A stretch of 42,639 nt of DNA from Bacteroidales bacterium (GTDB lineage Bacteria; Bacteroidota; Bacteroidia; Bacteroidales; UBA4181): positions 1 to 42,639 of the forward strand of contig JAISOY010000181.1 of assembly GCA_031275285.1 (NCBI GenBank). Direction: 5' to 3'. The stretch's first letter is position 1. Every line of letters begins with the position of its first letter. A program made the translations under genes and the position numbers. A model generated the notes under the pieces. That model worked only from the letters and a program-made list of their open reading frames with translations, searched no databases and was not told the origin of the DNA. Positions 8,189 through 16,654 of the stretch are shown here, piece after piece.

Positions 8189-10189
8189 TCAGACGCCTAA
8201 CGACTTTAAAAATGCTTTTTGATCGGGCTCCCTCTGTAAAAATTCTTTTACCATTTCCAGTTCGTTTTCTGTCGCACCTTTTATCAAAATACAATCCCGG
8301 AAACGACGGCCGGTTGCTTCATCAAAAACGCCGTTTTTTTCAAATTCGGCAAAAATATCTTCTGCATATACTTTTGCCCATAAGTATCCATAATAGCCTG
8401 CTGCATATCCTGTCAAATGATCAAAACTATTGTACATATGTGTTCCTTCCACATACTTAAAAAGGGTAATATCTTCTTGTAATTGCCTGAATATTCCTGT
8501 CAAATCATGTTTATCAGGATCAAAAAATGTATGATAAGTCATATCCAGCATGCCGTAAAAAATTTGTTGCTGTGTTTGTATTCCCGACCCGACATTACGG
8601 GCAGCTATCATACGATCAAATAATCTCCGGGGTAATATTTCACCGGTTTGGTAGTGGCGGGCAAATAATTGTAACGCCGTATAGTTCCATGCCCAGTTTT
8701 CAAACATTTGCGAAGGCACCTCCACAAAGTCCCGTACATTAGAGATCCCCGACTGACCGGCCAGGTCGGCATGTGCCAACATCGCATGCATCAAGTGTCC
8801 GAACTCATGGAATAATGTTACCACATCATGATGGAGCAACAGCGACGGTTTATCCGCAGCCGGCGGTGGAAAATTACATACCAGGGCTGATGAAGTATAT
8901 TGATATCCTTGATCTGCCTGATGGCCGGATTGTATGGTAAAACATGCAGCATGGGTATATTTCCCTGTTCGCGGAAATAAATCAAAATAAACGTATCCGG
9001 CATGTTTTCCGTCTACCAGCATACGGTACATGTTTACTGAAGGATCCCAAACCGGAGCCTCAGGTACCTTTTCAAAATCTACTCCATATAATTTTGATGC
9101 AATTTCAAATAATCCGTCTAATACATGATCAACGGAAAAATATTGTTTCAATTCTTCATGGTCAATCCCGTATCTGGTATTCATCAATTGGTTGGTATAA
9201 AAACTACTTTCCCAATAATTTATTAATGCAACATCTGGTTGCTGCTTGTATTTTACTTCCAGCAATTCATCAAGGTCTTTCTGCGCTTTTATCCTTACCT
9301 TATCCCTAAGGTCATTTTCAAAATTAAAAACAACAGATGTGCTATGTGCCATATTTTCTTCTATCTGCCATTCGGCATAATTGGTATAGCCCAATAAACC
9401 TGCCATTTGCCTGCGTTTTGAGAGAATAGATTTTAAAACAGGCTCATTTTGTGGTGCCCGGTTAAGGTACTTCACCATCAACTGCTTACGTGCCGTCTCA
9501 GATTCCGAGTAACGCATAAACGGAACATACGAAGGTGTATCCAATGTAATTTTATAAGTTCCGTCGTCTTGCCGGCGCGCTTCTTTGTAATCATCAGGCA
9601 ACCCTTTTACCTGTTCTTCTGTGACAATCAAAGCATCTTCATATTCATTGACATTGGTAGAAAACTCCAGGCTAAGTTTTGCTATTTTGTCCAGTAATTC
9701 TTTTATATTTTTACGTTCATCGCCAGACAGAGCAAATCCGTTGCGCCGGTAAAAATCCATCCTGTCATCCAGATACTTTTTTGCAGCTCCGGAGAGTTGC
9801 TCCGCTTCCTTGCTTTCAGAGTATTCTTTAAAAGACTGATACAATTGCTCATCCAAATTGATCTGGTTGCTAAATTGATTCAGTGTATCCACTGCAAGAT
9901 GACAACTCTTCCGGATTTGTCCGTCGGGATGTACATATGCCAAGAGATAGATCATGGAAGCAACTTGCTGCAACGCATTCTGTATACGGTCAAAAACAAC
10001 GATGGTATTGTTGAAATTCCGACGAACCGATTCAACCTGATATATTTGTTCGAGTAATCCCCGGACTTCGGAAATTTTGACTGTTACAGCTTCAGAAATA
10101 TGCTCTTCCTGAATCTCCGTAAAATTAATCGCTTCATTCAGTAAATCATTCAATAATGGGTTAGGTATGTTTTTCAGAGACCGGTTCAT
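8189..10189 (-). CDS. M3-family zinc metallopeptidase (oligopeptidase, Dcp/thimet type)
   Basis: A 666-residue oligopeptidase that would cleave short peptides. The zinc motif HEFGH is at His461-His465 (catalytic Glu462), and the third ligand is Glu490 in DFVEVPSQMFENW, the usual M3 arrangement. The family C-terminal HLTGYAAGYYGYLWAKVYA is intact. The length fits Dcp (about 680). No signal peptide is visible at the start MNRSLKNIPNPLLNDLLNEA, so a cytoplasmic peptidase is likely, although many relatives in Bacteroidetes are exported. A -7-like element TAACTTTG (10217-10224, minus) sits 27 bases before the ATG. It is monocistronic and convergent with HU. Dipeptidyl carboxypeptidase and endopeptidase activities cannot be told apart from the sequence alone. 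Confidence 0.9.
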   Translation of the reverse strand: MNRSLKNIPNPLLNDLLNEAINFTEIQEEHISEAVTVKISEVRGLLEQIYQVESVRRNFNNTIVVFDRIQNALQQVASMIYLLAYVHPDGQIRKSCHLAVDTLNQFSNQINLDEQLYQSFKEYSESKEAEQLSGAAKKYLDDRMDFYRRNGFALSGDERKNIKELLDKIAKLSLEFSTNVNEYEDALIVTEEQVKGLPDDYKEARRQDDGTYKITLDTPSYVPFMRYSESETARKQLMVKYLNRAPQNEPVLKSILSKRRQMAGLLGYTNYAEWQIEENMAHSTSVVFNFENDLRDKVRIKAQKDLDELLEVKYKQQPDVALINYWESSFYTNQLMNTRYGIDHEELKQYFSVDHVLDGLFEIASKLYGVDFEKVPEAPVWDPSVNMYRMLVDGKHAGYVYFDLFPRTGKYTHAACFTIQSGHQADQGYQYTSSALVCNFPPPAADKPSLLLHHDVVTLFHEFGHLMHAMLAHADLAGQSGISNVRDFVEVPSQMFENWAWNYTALQLFARHYQTGEILPRRLFDRMIAARNVGSGIQTQQQIFYGMLDMTYHTFFDPDKHDLTGIFRQLQEDITLFKYVEGTHMYNSFDHLTGYAAGYYGYLWAKVYAEDIFAEFEKNGVFDEATGRRFRDCILIKGATENELEMVKEFLQREPDQKAFLKSLGV

Positions 10190-10216
10190 TTTATTTAGTA
10201 TAAAAAGTTATGCCTG

Positions 10217-10224
10217 CAAAGTTA
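10217..10224 (-). promoter_or_regulatory. Candidate -7 element of the M3 peptidase gene
   Basis: TAACTTTG on the minus strand matches TAnnTTTG exactly, 27 bases before the ATG at 10189. No TTTG at the -33 position was found. Confidence 0.4.
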
Positions 10225-10341
10225 TCAGCTTTAAGAATAAAAATAAAATGAACCATTTGTTTTTTATATTGTTTATGCGAAGAAGAATCAACGGCATTGT
10301 TTTTGTATGAAGGTATCGTACTATTATAAAGTAGTATTTGT

Positions 10342-10372
10342 TTTGTAAATTTAATAATAAAGCCTAATTTCG
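10342..10372 (+). promoter_or_regulatory. Promoter of the DksA/TraR-like gene
   Basis: TTTG at 10342-10345, a 19-base spacer, then TAATTTCG at 10365-10372 (one mismatch to TAnnTTTG). Transcription would start about 12 bases before the ATG at 10390, a short leader. Confidence 0.5.
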
Positions 10373-10389
10373 GCGAAAAATTTAAAGCC

Positions 10390-10770
10390 ATGAGTGAAAA
10401 GACAAGATATTCGGATGCTGAATTGGAAGAATTCAGGGAGCTTATTTTGGAAAAGCTAGACAAGGCTAAGAAAGATTATGATTTGTTGAAAGGTACCATT
10501 ACCAACAGTAATGGTAACGACACCGAAGATACATCTCCAACTTTCAAAGTATTAGAAGAAGGCGCCGCGACTTTATCAAAAGAAGAAGCAGGCCGTTTGG
10601 CACAACGTCAGTTGAAATTTATCCAACATTTGCAGGCAGCATTGGCCCGTATAGAAAACAAAACTTATGGTATCTGCCGGGAAACCGGACTATTGATACC
10701 AAAAGAAAGGCTCCGGGCTGTTCCGCATGCAACATTGAGCATCGAAGCAAAAAACGAAGAAAACAAGTAG
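10390..10770 (+). CDS. DksA/TraR-family protein lacking the zinc-finger cysteines
   Basis: A 126-residue protein with the DksA/TraR layout: a long N-terminal coiled coil (SDAELEEFRELILEKLDKAK...), an acidic tip region (NDTEDTSPT), and the C-terminal module YGICRETGLLIPKERLRAVP. In zinc-bearing DksA this module has four cysteines; here only one (GICRETG) remains and the last pair is replaced by ATLSIEAK. DksA binds the RNA polymerase secondary channel and works with ppGpp; Cys-poor forms are known to keep the fold. A role in transcription control is therefore inferred. It has its own promoter and a strong terminator behind it. Confidence 0.85.
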   Translation: MSEKTRYSDAELEEFRELILEKLDKAKKDYDLLKGTITNSNGNDTEDTSPTFKVLEEGAATLSKEEAGRLAQRQLKFIQHLQAALARIENKTYGICRETGLLIPKERLRAVPHATLSIEAKNEENK

Positions 10771-10789
10771 TTTTCTAAATACTTTAAAA

Positions 10790-10825
10790 TAAAGCGGTGC
10801 AAGATAATTGTACCGCTTTATTTTT
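10790..10825 (+). terminator. Terminator after the DksA/TraR-like gene
   Basis: Stem TAAAGCGGTGCA (10790-10801) pairs with TGTACCGCTTTA (10809-10820), 12 bp with one G-U pair and a 7-base loop, followed by five T. It lies only about 20 bases before murI, so murI needs its own promoter or depends on read-through. The A-run on the left makes it potentially bidirectional. Confidence 0.85.
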
Positions 10826-10846
10826 AGATGTCATAACTGATGTAAA

Positions 10847-11656
10847 ATGATTGGAGTTTTTGATTCAGGATATGGAGGACTTACCGTACTTAAAGAATTT
10901 GTACGGCAACTGCCACAGTATGATTATTGCTATTTAGGAGATAACGCCAAGACGCCATACGGGACACGTTCATTTGAGACAGTTTACCGTTATACGCTTG
11001 AATGTGTAAAACATTTGTTCGATCAGGGCTGTCAGTTGATCATCCTGGCGTGTAACACAGCATCAGCTAAAGCCTTGCGTAGCATACAACAACGTGACCT
11101 GCCACTGATGGGTGCGGAAAAACGGGTATTGGGAGTTATCAGGCCAAGCGCCGAAGCCATCAATAAGTATACCCGGACCGGTCATGTAGGCATACTTGGA
11201 ACTGTCGGCACAGTGCAATCTCTTTCTTATCCTATAGAAATCAATAAATTAGACCCACTTATTCGTGTTTTCCAGGAAGCCTGCCCTATGTGGGTACCTT
11301 TGGTGGAAAGTAATGAACACCAGAGTCCCGGAGCTGATTATTTCGTGAAACAATATATTGACCGGTTATTGCAGCAAAGCCAGGAAATTGATGTCATTAT
11401 GCTCGCCTGTACACACTATCCATTGTTGATCGATAAAATAAGGCAATATACTCCATCCCATATTCAGGTATTACCACAAGGAGATATAGTCGCAAAAAGC
11501 CTTGCTGACTATTTGTACCGTCATCCTGAAATGGATAGCCAACTTGGAAAAAACGGGAACCGGATTTTTCAGACCACGGATTCATCTGAGATTTTCGATC
11601 GTTATGCTTCTATTTTCTTTGAAAAAGAAATAAAGTCACAGAAAGTAATTGTTTAA
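10847..11656 (+). CDS. murI: Glutamate racemase
   Basis: MurI interconverts L- and D-glutamate, supplying D-Glu for peptidoglycan precursors in the cytoplasm. The 269-residue protein begins MIGVFDSGYGGLTVL, with the conserved Asp6-Ser7 pair. Both catalytic cysteines are in place: Cys69 in LACNTASA and Cys188 in LACTHYPLL, with the partner residues Thr189 and His190. The length is typical. It lies just behind the terminator of the DksA/TraR-like gene with no clear promoter motif in the 20-base gap, and 174 bases before speA. Nothing unusual in the protein. Confidence 0.96.
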   Translation: MIGVFDSGYGGLTVLKEFVRQLPQYDYCYLGDNAKTPYGTRSFETVYRYTLECVKHLFDQGCQLIILACNTASAKALRSIQQRDLPLMGAEKRVLGVIRPSAEAINKYTRTGHVGILGTVGTVQSLSYPIEINKLDPLIRVFQEACPMWVPLVESNEHQSPGADYFVKQYIDRLLQQSQEIDVIMLACTHYPLLIDKIRQYTPSHIQVLPQGDIVAKSLADYLYRHPEMDSQLGKNGNRIFQTTDSSEIFDRYASIFFEKEIKSQKVIV

Positions 11657-11742
11657 TTGTATCTGCTGCATCACTTTTTCCGTCATATACCTCAAGGGGG
11701 CAATGTATATTTTATCACTGATAAACAAAAAATTATCCCTTA

Positions 11743-11776
11743 TTTGATGTTTTATACATAACATTCTGTATTTTCG
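11743..11776 (+). promoter_or_regulatory. Candidate promoter of speA
   Basis: TTTG at 11743-11746, a 22-base spacer and TATTTTCG at 11769-11776 (one mismatch). It would give a leader of about 50 bases. The spacer is slightly long, so support is moderate. Confidence 0.35.
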
Positions 11777-11830
11777 CAACCTTTATAGGTCTGTTTTTTA
11801 GTATCAATTTCAAAATCATTAAAGCCGGAA

Positions 11831-13723
11831 ATGAGAAAATGGAGGACCGATGATTCGGTGGAGCTTTATAATATCGGAGGATGGGGATTAAGCTATTTCT
11901 CTGTCAACGAAAAAGGAAATGTGGTAGTAACTCCCAAAGCAGGAGGGGCAAGTGTTGATTTGAAAGAAGTGATCGATGAGCTACAGCTCCGGGATGTTTC
12001 AACACCAGTATTAATAAGATTCCCGGATATCCTGGACAACCGCATTGAAAAAATATTCAAAAGTTTTAAACAGGCTTCGGAAGAGTACGGCTATCAGGCA
12101 CAGAATTTCATCATATATCCGATCAAAGTTAATCAGATGCGTCCGGTAGTTGAAGAGATCGTCAGTCATGGGAAGAAATTTAATATCGGGCTGGAAGCCG
12201 GTTCAAAACCGGAACTTCATGCTGTTTTAGCGATCAATACCGATACTGATTCCATGATCATCTGTAATGGTTATAAGGATGAAGATTATATAGAATTGGC
12301 TTTATTGGCCCAAAAGATGGGCAAACGAATTTTCATTGTCGTTGAAAAACTGAATGAACTAAAATTGGTTGTTTCTATTGCCAGGCGCCTTAAGGTAAAG
12401 CCCAATATTGGGATCCGTATTAAACTGGCAAGTATCGGAAGCGGCAAATGGGAGGAATCAGGAGGAGATGTCAGTAAATTCGGATTAAATTCCAGTGAGC
12501 TACTTGAAGCACTGGATATACTTGAAAAGAAAGACTTAAAAGATTGTCTTCGCCTGGTTCATTTTCATATTGGAAGCCAGGTGACCAAAATCCGACGGAT
12601 CAAGAATGCCTTACGCGAAGCCGCACAATTTTATGTGCAACTCCGTTTCATGGGATTCAACGTCGATTTTGTGGATATCGGCGGAGGGTTGGGAGTAGAT
12701 TATGACGGGACCCGGTCTGCAATTAGCGGAAGTAGTATCAATTACAGCATACAGGAATATGTAAATGACTCTATTTCGACGATTGTGGATGTGAGCAATA
12801 AAAATGAGATCCCACATCCTAACATTATTACTGAGTCAGGAAGATCACTCACCGCCCATCATTCTATCCTTATATTTGAGGTGTTGGAAACCACAACATT
12901 GCCTTCATGGGATGATGATGATACCGTGACGGAAGAAGATCATGAACTGGTCAGGGATATTTATTCCATCTGGGATACCTTGAATCAACCCCGTATATTG
13001 GAATCCTGGCATGATGCACAACAGATCAGGGAGGAAGCACTTGATTTGTTCAGCCTGGGGCTGATCGACCTGAAAACACGTGCACAGATAGAACGTTTGT
13101 ATTGGTCTATAGCCCGCGAAGCATATAATATTGCCAGTTCAGCCAAGCATGCGCCGGAAGAACTCAGGCAATTATCCAAATCCCTGTCTGACAAATATTT
13201 TTGCAATTTTTCATTGTTCCAATCATTACCCGACTCCTGGGCTATTGACCAGATATTCCCCATCATGCCTGTACATCGGCTGGATGAAAAGCCGGACAGA
13301 TATGCCACATTGCAAGACATCACCTGTGATTCGGATGGAAAAATTGATAACTTTATATCTACCCGTAATTTTTCGTATCACTTGCCTGTACATACATTAA
13401 AAAATAAGGATTCTTATTATATCGGCGTATTCCTGGTAGGCGCTTACCAGGAAATCCTGGGAGACCTGCATAATTTATTCGGTGACACCAATGCTGTGCA
13501 CATCTCTATGACAGCGGAGGGATATGAAATTGATAAACTGATTGACGGAGAAACCGTAGCCGAAGTATTGGAATATGCGCAGTATAACCCGAAAAAACTA
13601 GTTCGGACTGTCGAAGGCTGGGTGTCCGGATCCGTAAAAGCAGGATTAATTTCCGCCGAAGAAGGAAAAGAATTTTTATCCAACTACCGTTCAGGATTAT
13701 ATGGTTATACTTATCTCGAATAG
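11831..13723 (+). CDS. speA: Biosynthetic arginine decarboxylase
   Basis: SpeA converts arginine to agmatine, the first step of the agmatine route to putrescine and other polyamines. The 630-residue protein is of the fold III PLP type: the PLP lysine is Lys99 in IIYPIKVNQMRPV, the glycine-rich cofactor region VDIGGGLGVDYDGTRS follows, and later HPNIITESGRSLTAHHS. The length compares with 658 in E. coli. The N-terminus WRTDDSVELYNIGGWG is the family signature. It is transcribed alone; the next gene is convergent, 37 bases away, with no clear hairpin terminator between. No further polyamine genes are in the window. Confidence 0.96.
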   Translation: MRKWRTDDSVELYNIGGWGLSYFSVNEKGNVVVTPKAGGASVDLKEVIDELQLRDVSTPVLIRFPDILDNRIEKIFKSFKQASEEYGYQAQNFIIYPIKVNQMRPVVEEIVSHGKKFNIGLEAGSKPELHAVLAINTDTDSMIICNGYKDEDYIELALLAQKMGKRIFIVVEKLNELKLVVSIARRLKVKPNIGIRIKLASIGSGKWEESGGDVSKFGLNSSELLEALDILEKKDLKDCLRLVHFHIGSQVTKIRRIKNALREAAQFYVQLRFMGFNVDFVDIGGGLGVDYDGTRSAISGSSINYSIQEYVNDSISTIVDVSNKNEIPHPNIITESGRSLTAHHSILIFEVLETTTLPSWDDDDTVTEEDHELVRDIYSIWDTLNQPRILESWHDAQQIREEALDLFSLGLIDLKTRAQIERLYWSIAREAYNIASSAKHAPEELRQLSKSLSDKYFCNFSLFQSLPDSWAIDQIFPIMPVHRLDEKPDRYATLQDITCDSDGKIDNFISTRNFSYHLPVHTLKNKDSYYIGVFLVGAYQEILGDLHNLFGDTNAVHISMTAEGYEIDKLIDGETVAEVLEYAQYNPKKLVRTVEGWVSGSVKAGLISAEEGKEFLSNYRSGLYGYTYLE

Positions 13724-13760
13724 GTCGTTAAGCTATTCATTCCTATTTATCCGGACCTTT

Positions 13761-14282
13761 TCATAATAAGATAAATTGTTTGCCTTTGATCATACCTTTG
13801 ATTTTCTTTAAGGCGACGGATATATGCTTTTCTACCATTTTCTCAGAGATTCTTTCTTTTTGAGCAATTTCTTTATATGTTAGCTTGTCATACCTGCTTA
13901 ATAGGAATACATTCTTACACTTCACTGGTAGTTCATCAATGGCTTTTTCCAACTTTTGGGTAAATATTTCTTTATCCACACATTCATACGCCTCCTGAAG
14001 CTGTTTCTCTTCCAGCATATAAGTGGCCAAAATGGAGGAATGTAATTTTTCATCGCGTATATAATTAAGCATCTTATTCCGTGCAGAAGTGTACAAATAT
14101 GATCTCACATGTTTTATCTGCAAAAAATCCCTGTTTGTCCAAAGGTTACAAAAAACATCCTGGACAACATCCTCAATGACACTCTCATTTTTGGTATATA
14201 AATTCAGAAACCGGCATATTGGCCGGAAGTATGCTTCATATATATCCTGAAAATTATTTTCGCCTATATAATTGTCCATCAT
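13761..14282 (-). CDS. ECF-type RNA polymerase sigma factor
   Basis: A 173-residue sigma-70 family protein with only regions 2 and 4, as in extracytoplasmic-function sigma factors. Region 2 (about 15-80) holds FQDIYEAYFRPICRFLN, the DVVQDVFCNLW core-binding helix and RSYLYTSARNKMLNYIR; region 4 (about 112-165) holds ELPVKCKNVFLLSRYDKLTY followed by the helix-turn-helix KEIAQKERISEKMVEKHI. It is the last gene of the fecR-like / STN-DUF3575 / sigma run, 19 bases after the barrel gene; in most such systems the sigma gene comes first. The start could be the first or second Met (14282 or 14279). It would be held by the upstream anti-sigma factor. Its targets are unknown. Confidence 0.93.
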   Translation of the reverse strand: MMDNYIGENNFQDIYEAYFRPICRFLNLYTKNESVIEDVVQDVFCNLWTNRDFLQIKHVRSYLYTSARNKMLNYIRDEKLHSSILATYMLEEKQLQEAYECVDKEIFTQKLEKAIDELPVKCKNVFLLSRYDKLTYKEIAQKERISEKMVEKHISVALKKIKGMIKGKQFILL

Positions 14283-14301
14283 TAAAGTGTTAAACCAATA
14301 G

Positions 14302-15372
14302 TTATCTTATTTTCCAGACAAGAGCAGCATTTACTTTGACAGGTCCAAAAAAATGTTTTGTTTTAGTATCTTCTTTCACGTTTGTTCCTTCAATGTATTG
14401 ATAAGTATCATGTTCAAACCGGGTATACCCGAAAGCCAATCCCGTGTCAAGGCTGATACGTTTACCCAAACCTATAAGGTATCCGAATATGATCCCACCG
14501 CCTGCCATATTACCCTGACGCCCTGTTTTTCCCAATTTCAGATTTAACTTTCCCAGCTGAAAAACAGCTCCTGTATACAAGCGTTTATTTTTCAACCAAT
14601 GAAACCTGACTTCAGGAAGCACTGCCCAGGAACGGTATGTTTTTTTTCCATCATCCCAATCAATATGAGACCATAATGCATTAACAACAAAACCTATCCG
14701 TTTATTCGGATAATATTCAACCCCTATATTAGGAGTAAGGGCCAGATCGTAAAGGAGATTGGTATGTAATGCAAATCCATATTCCTTATTTTTTTTTGCC
14801 GGTTGTGGTTTTACCGGGGGCTTTTTCGGGGGTTTTTCCGGAACAGGATCAGCTGAGAGATCCGTTATCTCAGCTGGTTCCTGAACCGGCTCTCTAGTTA
14901 ATTCAAATTTCGCAGGAATAGTATCCGAGACTACCTCCTGTTTGATCGAGTCGTCCACAGGTCTCTGTTTTTTTCCGGTATCCGCTTCCACCACCTTCTG
15001 GATAGGTGTGAATTCCGGACGGATTGGTTTGGATATCGGTTTTTCGGATGTCTTTTTTTCCTGATCATCATCATTTTCCTGGGTCTTGCGCTCAGTATGT
15101 TTTAATACCACTTGTTTATTTTTGATTTCAAAGGAAACATGTACTGATCCGGAAATATTTTCCATGACGGATCCGATATCCGAATCCTTTACGTCAATAG
15201 ATAATTCCTGCCGGTCATCGACATCATCATTGCTGTACATAAACCGATAACCGTATTTATCCTGCAACAATACCAGCAAGCCTTTTAAGGAACCGCTATA
15301 TTTTATGTGTATCTGCGCTTCTAAGGATAACATTATAAAGAGGCTTAATAATAAAATCAGGATTCTCTTCAT
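14302..15372 (-). CDS. STN domain fused through a Pro/Lys-rich linker to a DUF3575-like outer-membrane barrel
   Basis: A 356-residue protein. Residues 1-19 are a signal peptide (MKRILILLLSLFIMLSLEA). Residues about 22-92 are an STN (secretin/TonB N-terminal) domain: a FecCD-type pattern with IKYSGSLKGLLVLLQDKYGY and LSIDVKDSDIGSVMENISG. Residues 95-195 are a low-complexity Lys/Glu/Pro linker (PEKPPKKPPVKPQPAKKNKE). Residues 197-356 match DUF3575-type barrels (GFALHTNLLYDLALTPNIGV ... FHWLKNKRLYTGAVFQLGKL), ending in an aromatic-poor strand ALVWKIR. STN normally belongs to TonB-dependent transducers and contacts FecR in the periplasm. Here no plug or TonB barrel follows. It lies 8 bases after fecR and 19 before the sigma gene, so it is inferred to be the signal transducer of that pair. 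The domain calls are by eye. Confidence 0.75.
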   Translation of the reverse strand: MKRILILLLSLFIMLSLEAQIHIKYSGSLKGLLVLLQDKYGYRFMYSNDDVDDRQELSIDVKDSDIGSVMENISGSVHVSFEIKNKQVVLKHTERKTQENDDDQEKKTSEKPISKPIRPEFTPIQKVVEADTGKKQRPVDDSIKQEVVSDTIPAKFELTREPVQEPAEITDLSADPVPEKPPKKPPVKPQPAKKNKEYGFALHTNLLYDLALTPNIGVEYYPNKRIGFVVNALWSHIDWDDGKKTYRSWAVLPEVRFHWLKNKRLYTGAVFQLGKLNLKLGKTGRQGNMAGGGIIFGYLIGLGKRISLDTGLAFGYTRFEHDTYQYIEGTNVKEDTKTKHFFGPVKVNAALVWKIR

Positions 15373-15380
15373 ATTGACTG

Positions 15381-16364
15381 CTATTTCTTTGCTTCAATAT
15401 TCACTTTCTTTCCATCAATGGAGTAATCTATGGGAGTGATGGTTGAGAAAAGATCCAGAAAATCAAGTAATGATTCACCTTGTATATAAAATGTATATCG
15501 CTTATCCATTTCTAATCCGGTACAAGTGATCTCAATTCCATACCACTTTTCCAACTTCTCTATGATATGGACTAACGGTTCATTATACATGGCTAGATTT
15601 TCCTCGGTCCAGATATTGGAAATAGAAGTGTCCTGTTCGTGTAGAGAATAGGCCAGATCTGTTTTATTGACAGAAGCATATTGGGATGAATCCATCACAA
15701 AAAGCTGACGACCGGTATCAATACCAAAAACAGCTATTTTACCCGTTTTTAATGAAATTTCGACCTGGTCGTTGATTCCGGATGTTTTCAAATTAAAAGA
15801 AGTTCCCATCACTTCTATCTTTACTTTTCCCGCATGGATAATAAATTTCTTGTCAGACTTCATCACATCAAAAAATAACTCACCACTTACCGTAACTTCC
15901 CTGTTTTTCGTATTATACTGATTACTGAAAGTTAAATGGGAATTCACATTGAGCCATACCTGCGTTCCGTCAGCCAGTTTTATTTCAGATTTTTCTTTTG
16001 ACCTGGTACTAAAGGTTGTATATTGTTCCGGTTCGACGATTTCGCGGGATGTCCCCATATAATATAAAACAGTGGATATGGCCAAAATGACTGCAATGGA
16101 TGCTGTGGCAATGATCCCCGAATATTTCAATTTTCTGACTTTCCTTTTTTTCCGGAGACCCGTTTTTGCTTGAATCCCCCACCAAACAAGCGATTTGTCG
16201 GGAACGACCATGGAAGGATCATCAATATAGCGCCATTCCTTCCTCAAATCCAGAAACAATGCGAGGTTATCATCTTCCGAAAGCCATTGTTCAATATACT
16301 GATTCTCCTCCTGCGATGTTTGTTTCCGGCAATAACTGATCAATAACTCATAAGGCGTCTCCAT
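15381..16364 (-). CDS. FecR-family anti-sigma factor
   Basis: A 327-residue inner-membrane anti-sigma regulator. The cytoplasmic N-terminus (1-80, YELLISYCRKQTSQEENQYI) would hold the sigma factor; a single membrane helix follows at about 81-102 (SGIIATASIAVILAISTVLYY); the periplasmic part has the FecR domain (FSTRSKEKSEIKLADGTQVW, then LNVNSHLTFSNQYN and VTVSGELFFDV) and a DUF4974-type tail (EPLVHIIEKLEKWYGIEITC). This is the usual Bacteroidetes FecR build. It is first in a tight run with the STN-barrel and sigma genes. The MITE ends 87 bases upstream of its start, so its promoter must lie between the element and the ATG, inside the MITE, or further upstream by read-through. Confidence 0.93.
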   Translation of the reverse strand: METPYELLISYCRKQTSQEENQYIEQWLSEDDNLALFLDLRKEWRYIDDPSMVVPDKSLVWWGIQAKTGLRKKRKVRKLKYSGIIATASIAVILAISTVLYYMGTSREIVEPEQYTTFSTRSKEKSEIKLADGTQVWLNVNSHLTFSNQYNTKNREVTVSGELFFDVMKSDKKFIIHAGKVKIEVMGTSFNLKTSGINDQVEISLKTGKIAVFGIDTGRQLFVMDSSQYASVNKTDLAYSLHEQDTSISNIWTEENLAMYNEPLVHIIEKLEKWYGIEITCTGLEMDKRYTFYIQGESLLDFLDLFSTITPIDYSIDGKKVNIEAKK

Positions 16365-16654
16365 GATGTATCTATTCTTTTTATTTCAACACAATATATC
16401 TATTTTTTCCGATCCAGCAAATATTCATCTCTTCATCCGGATGTTTTTCTATGAGGCTGTCCAAAAAGTCCAAAACAACGGCTTAACCTTTAGCTCGAAG
16501 AAGTCAACTTAGCGCAGCATTCTCAACGAAGTTAATTACAAATTAAGCCGAACGCTAGTCCTTGTAAAATAAGCAGAATTTGTAATTACTTGTGTGAGGG
16601 CTTCGCCGTTCCGATCTAAAAATAACTTTTGGGACAGCCTCATGAACACTTTTT
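16365..16654. other. Gap between the fimbrillin-like gene and fecR
   Basis: 290 bases, of which 193 are the MITE. The remaining 86 bases before fecR (16365-16450) are AT-rich; AATATTTG at 16418-16425 (minus) is one base off the -7 consensus and is the only promoter-like word seen. No RNA gene was recognised. Confidence 0.5.
16451..16643. mobile_element. MITE-like element, 193 bp, with 19-bp terminal inverted repeats
   Basis: The left end ATGAGGCTGTCCAAAAAGT (16451-16469) and the inverted right end (16625-16643) match at 18 of 19 positions. Inside, further inverted segments are nested: AACGGC (16477-16482) with GCCGTT (16605-16610), CGAAG/CTTCG, and AATTACAAATT (16534-16544) with AATTTGTAATT (16577-16587), so the whole unit can fold on itself. 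It is too short to code for a transposase. Ends of the GAGGCTGTCC type are found on insertion sequences of Bacteroidetes, so a parent element probably mobilised it. It sits 11 bases beyond the stop of the fimbrillin-like gene and 86 bases before fecR. A two-base AT duplication at the borders is possible but cannot be distinguished from the repeat. Confidence 0.85.

Noticed and set aside
13724-13760. A terminator between convergent speA and the sigma gene
   Set aside because: No stem of useful length was found in the 37 bases.
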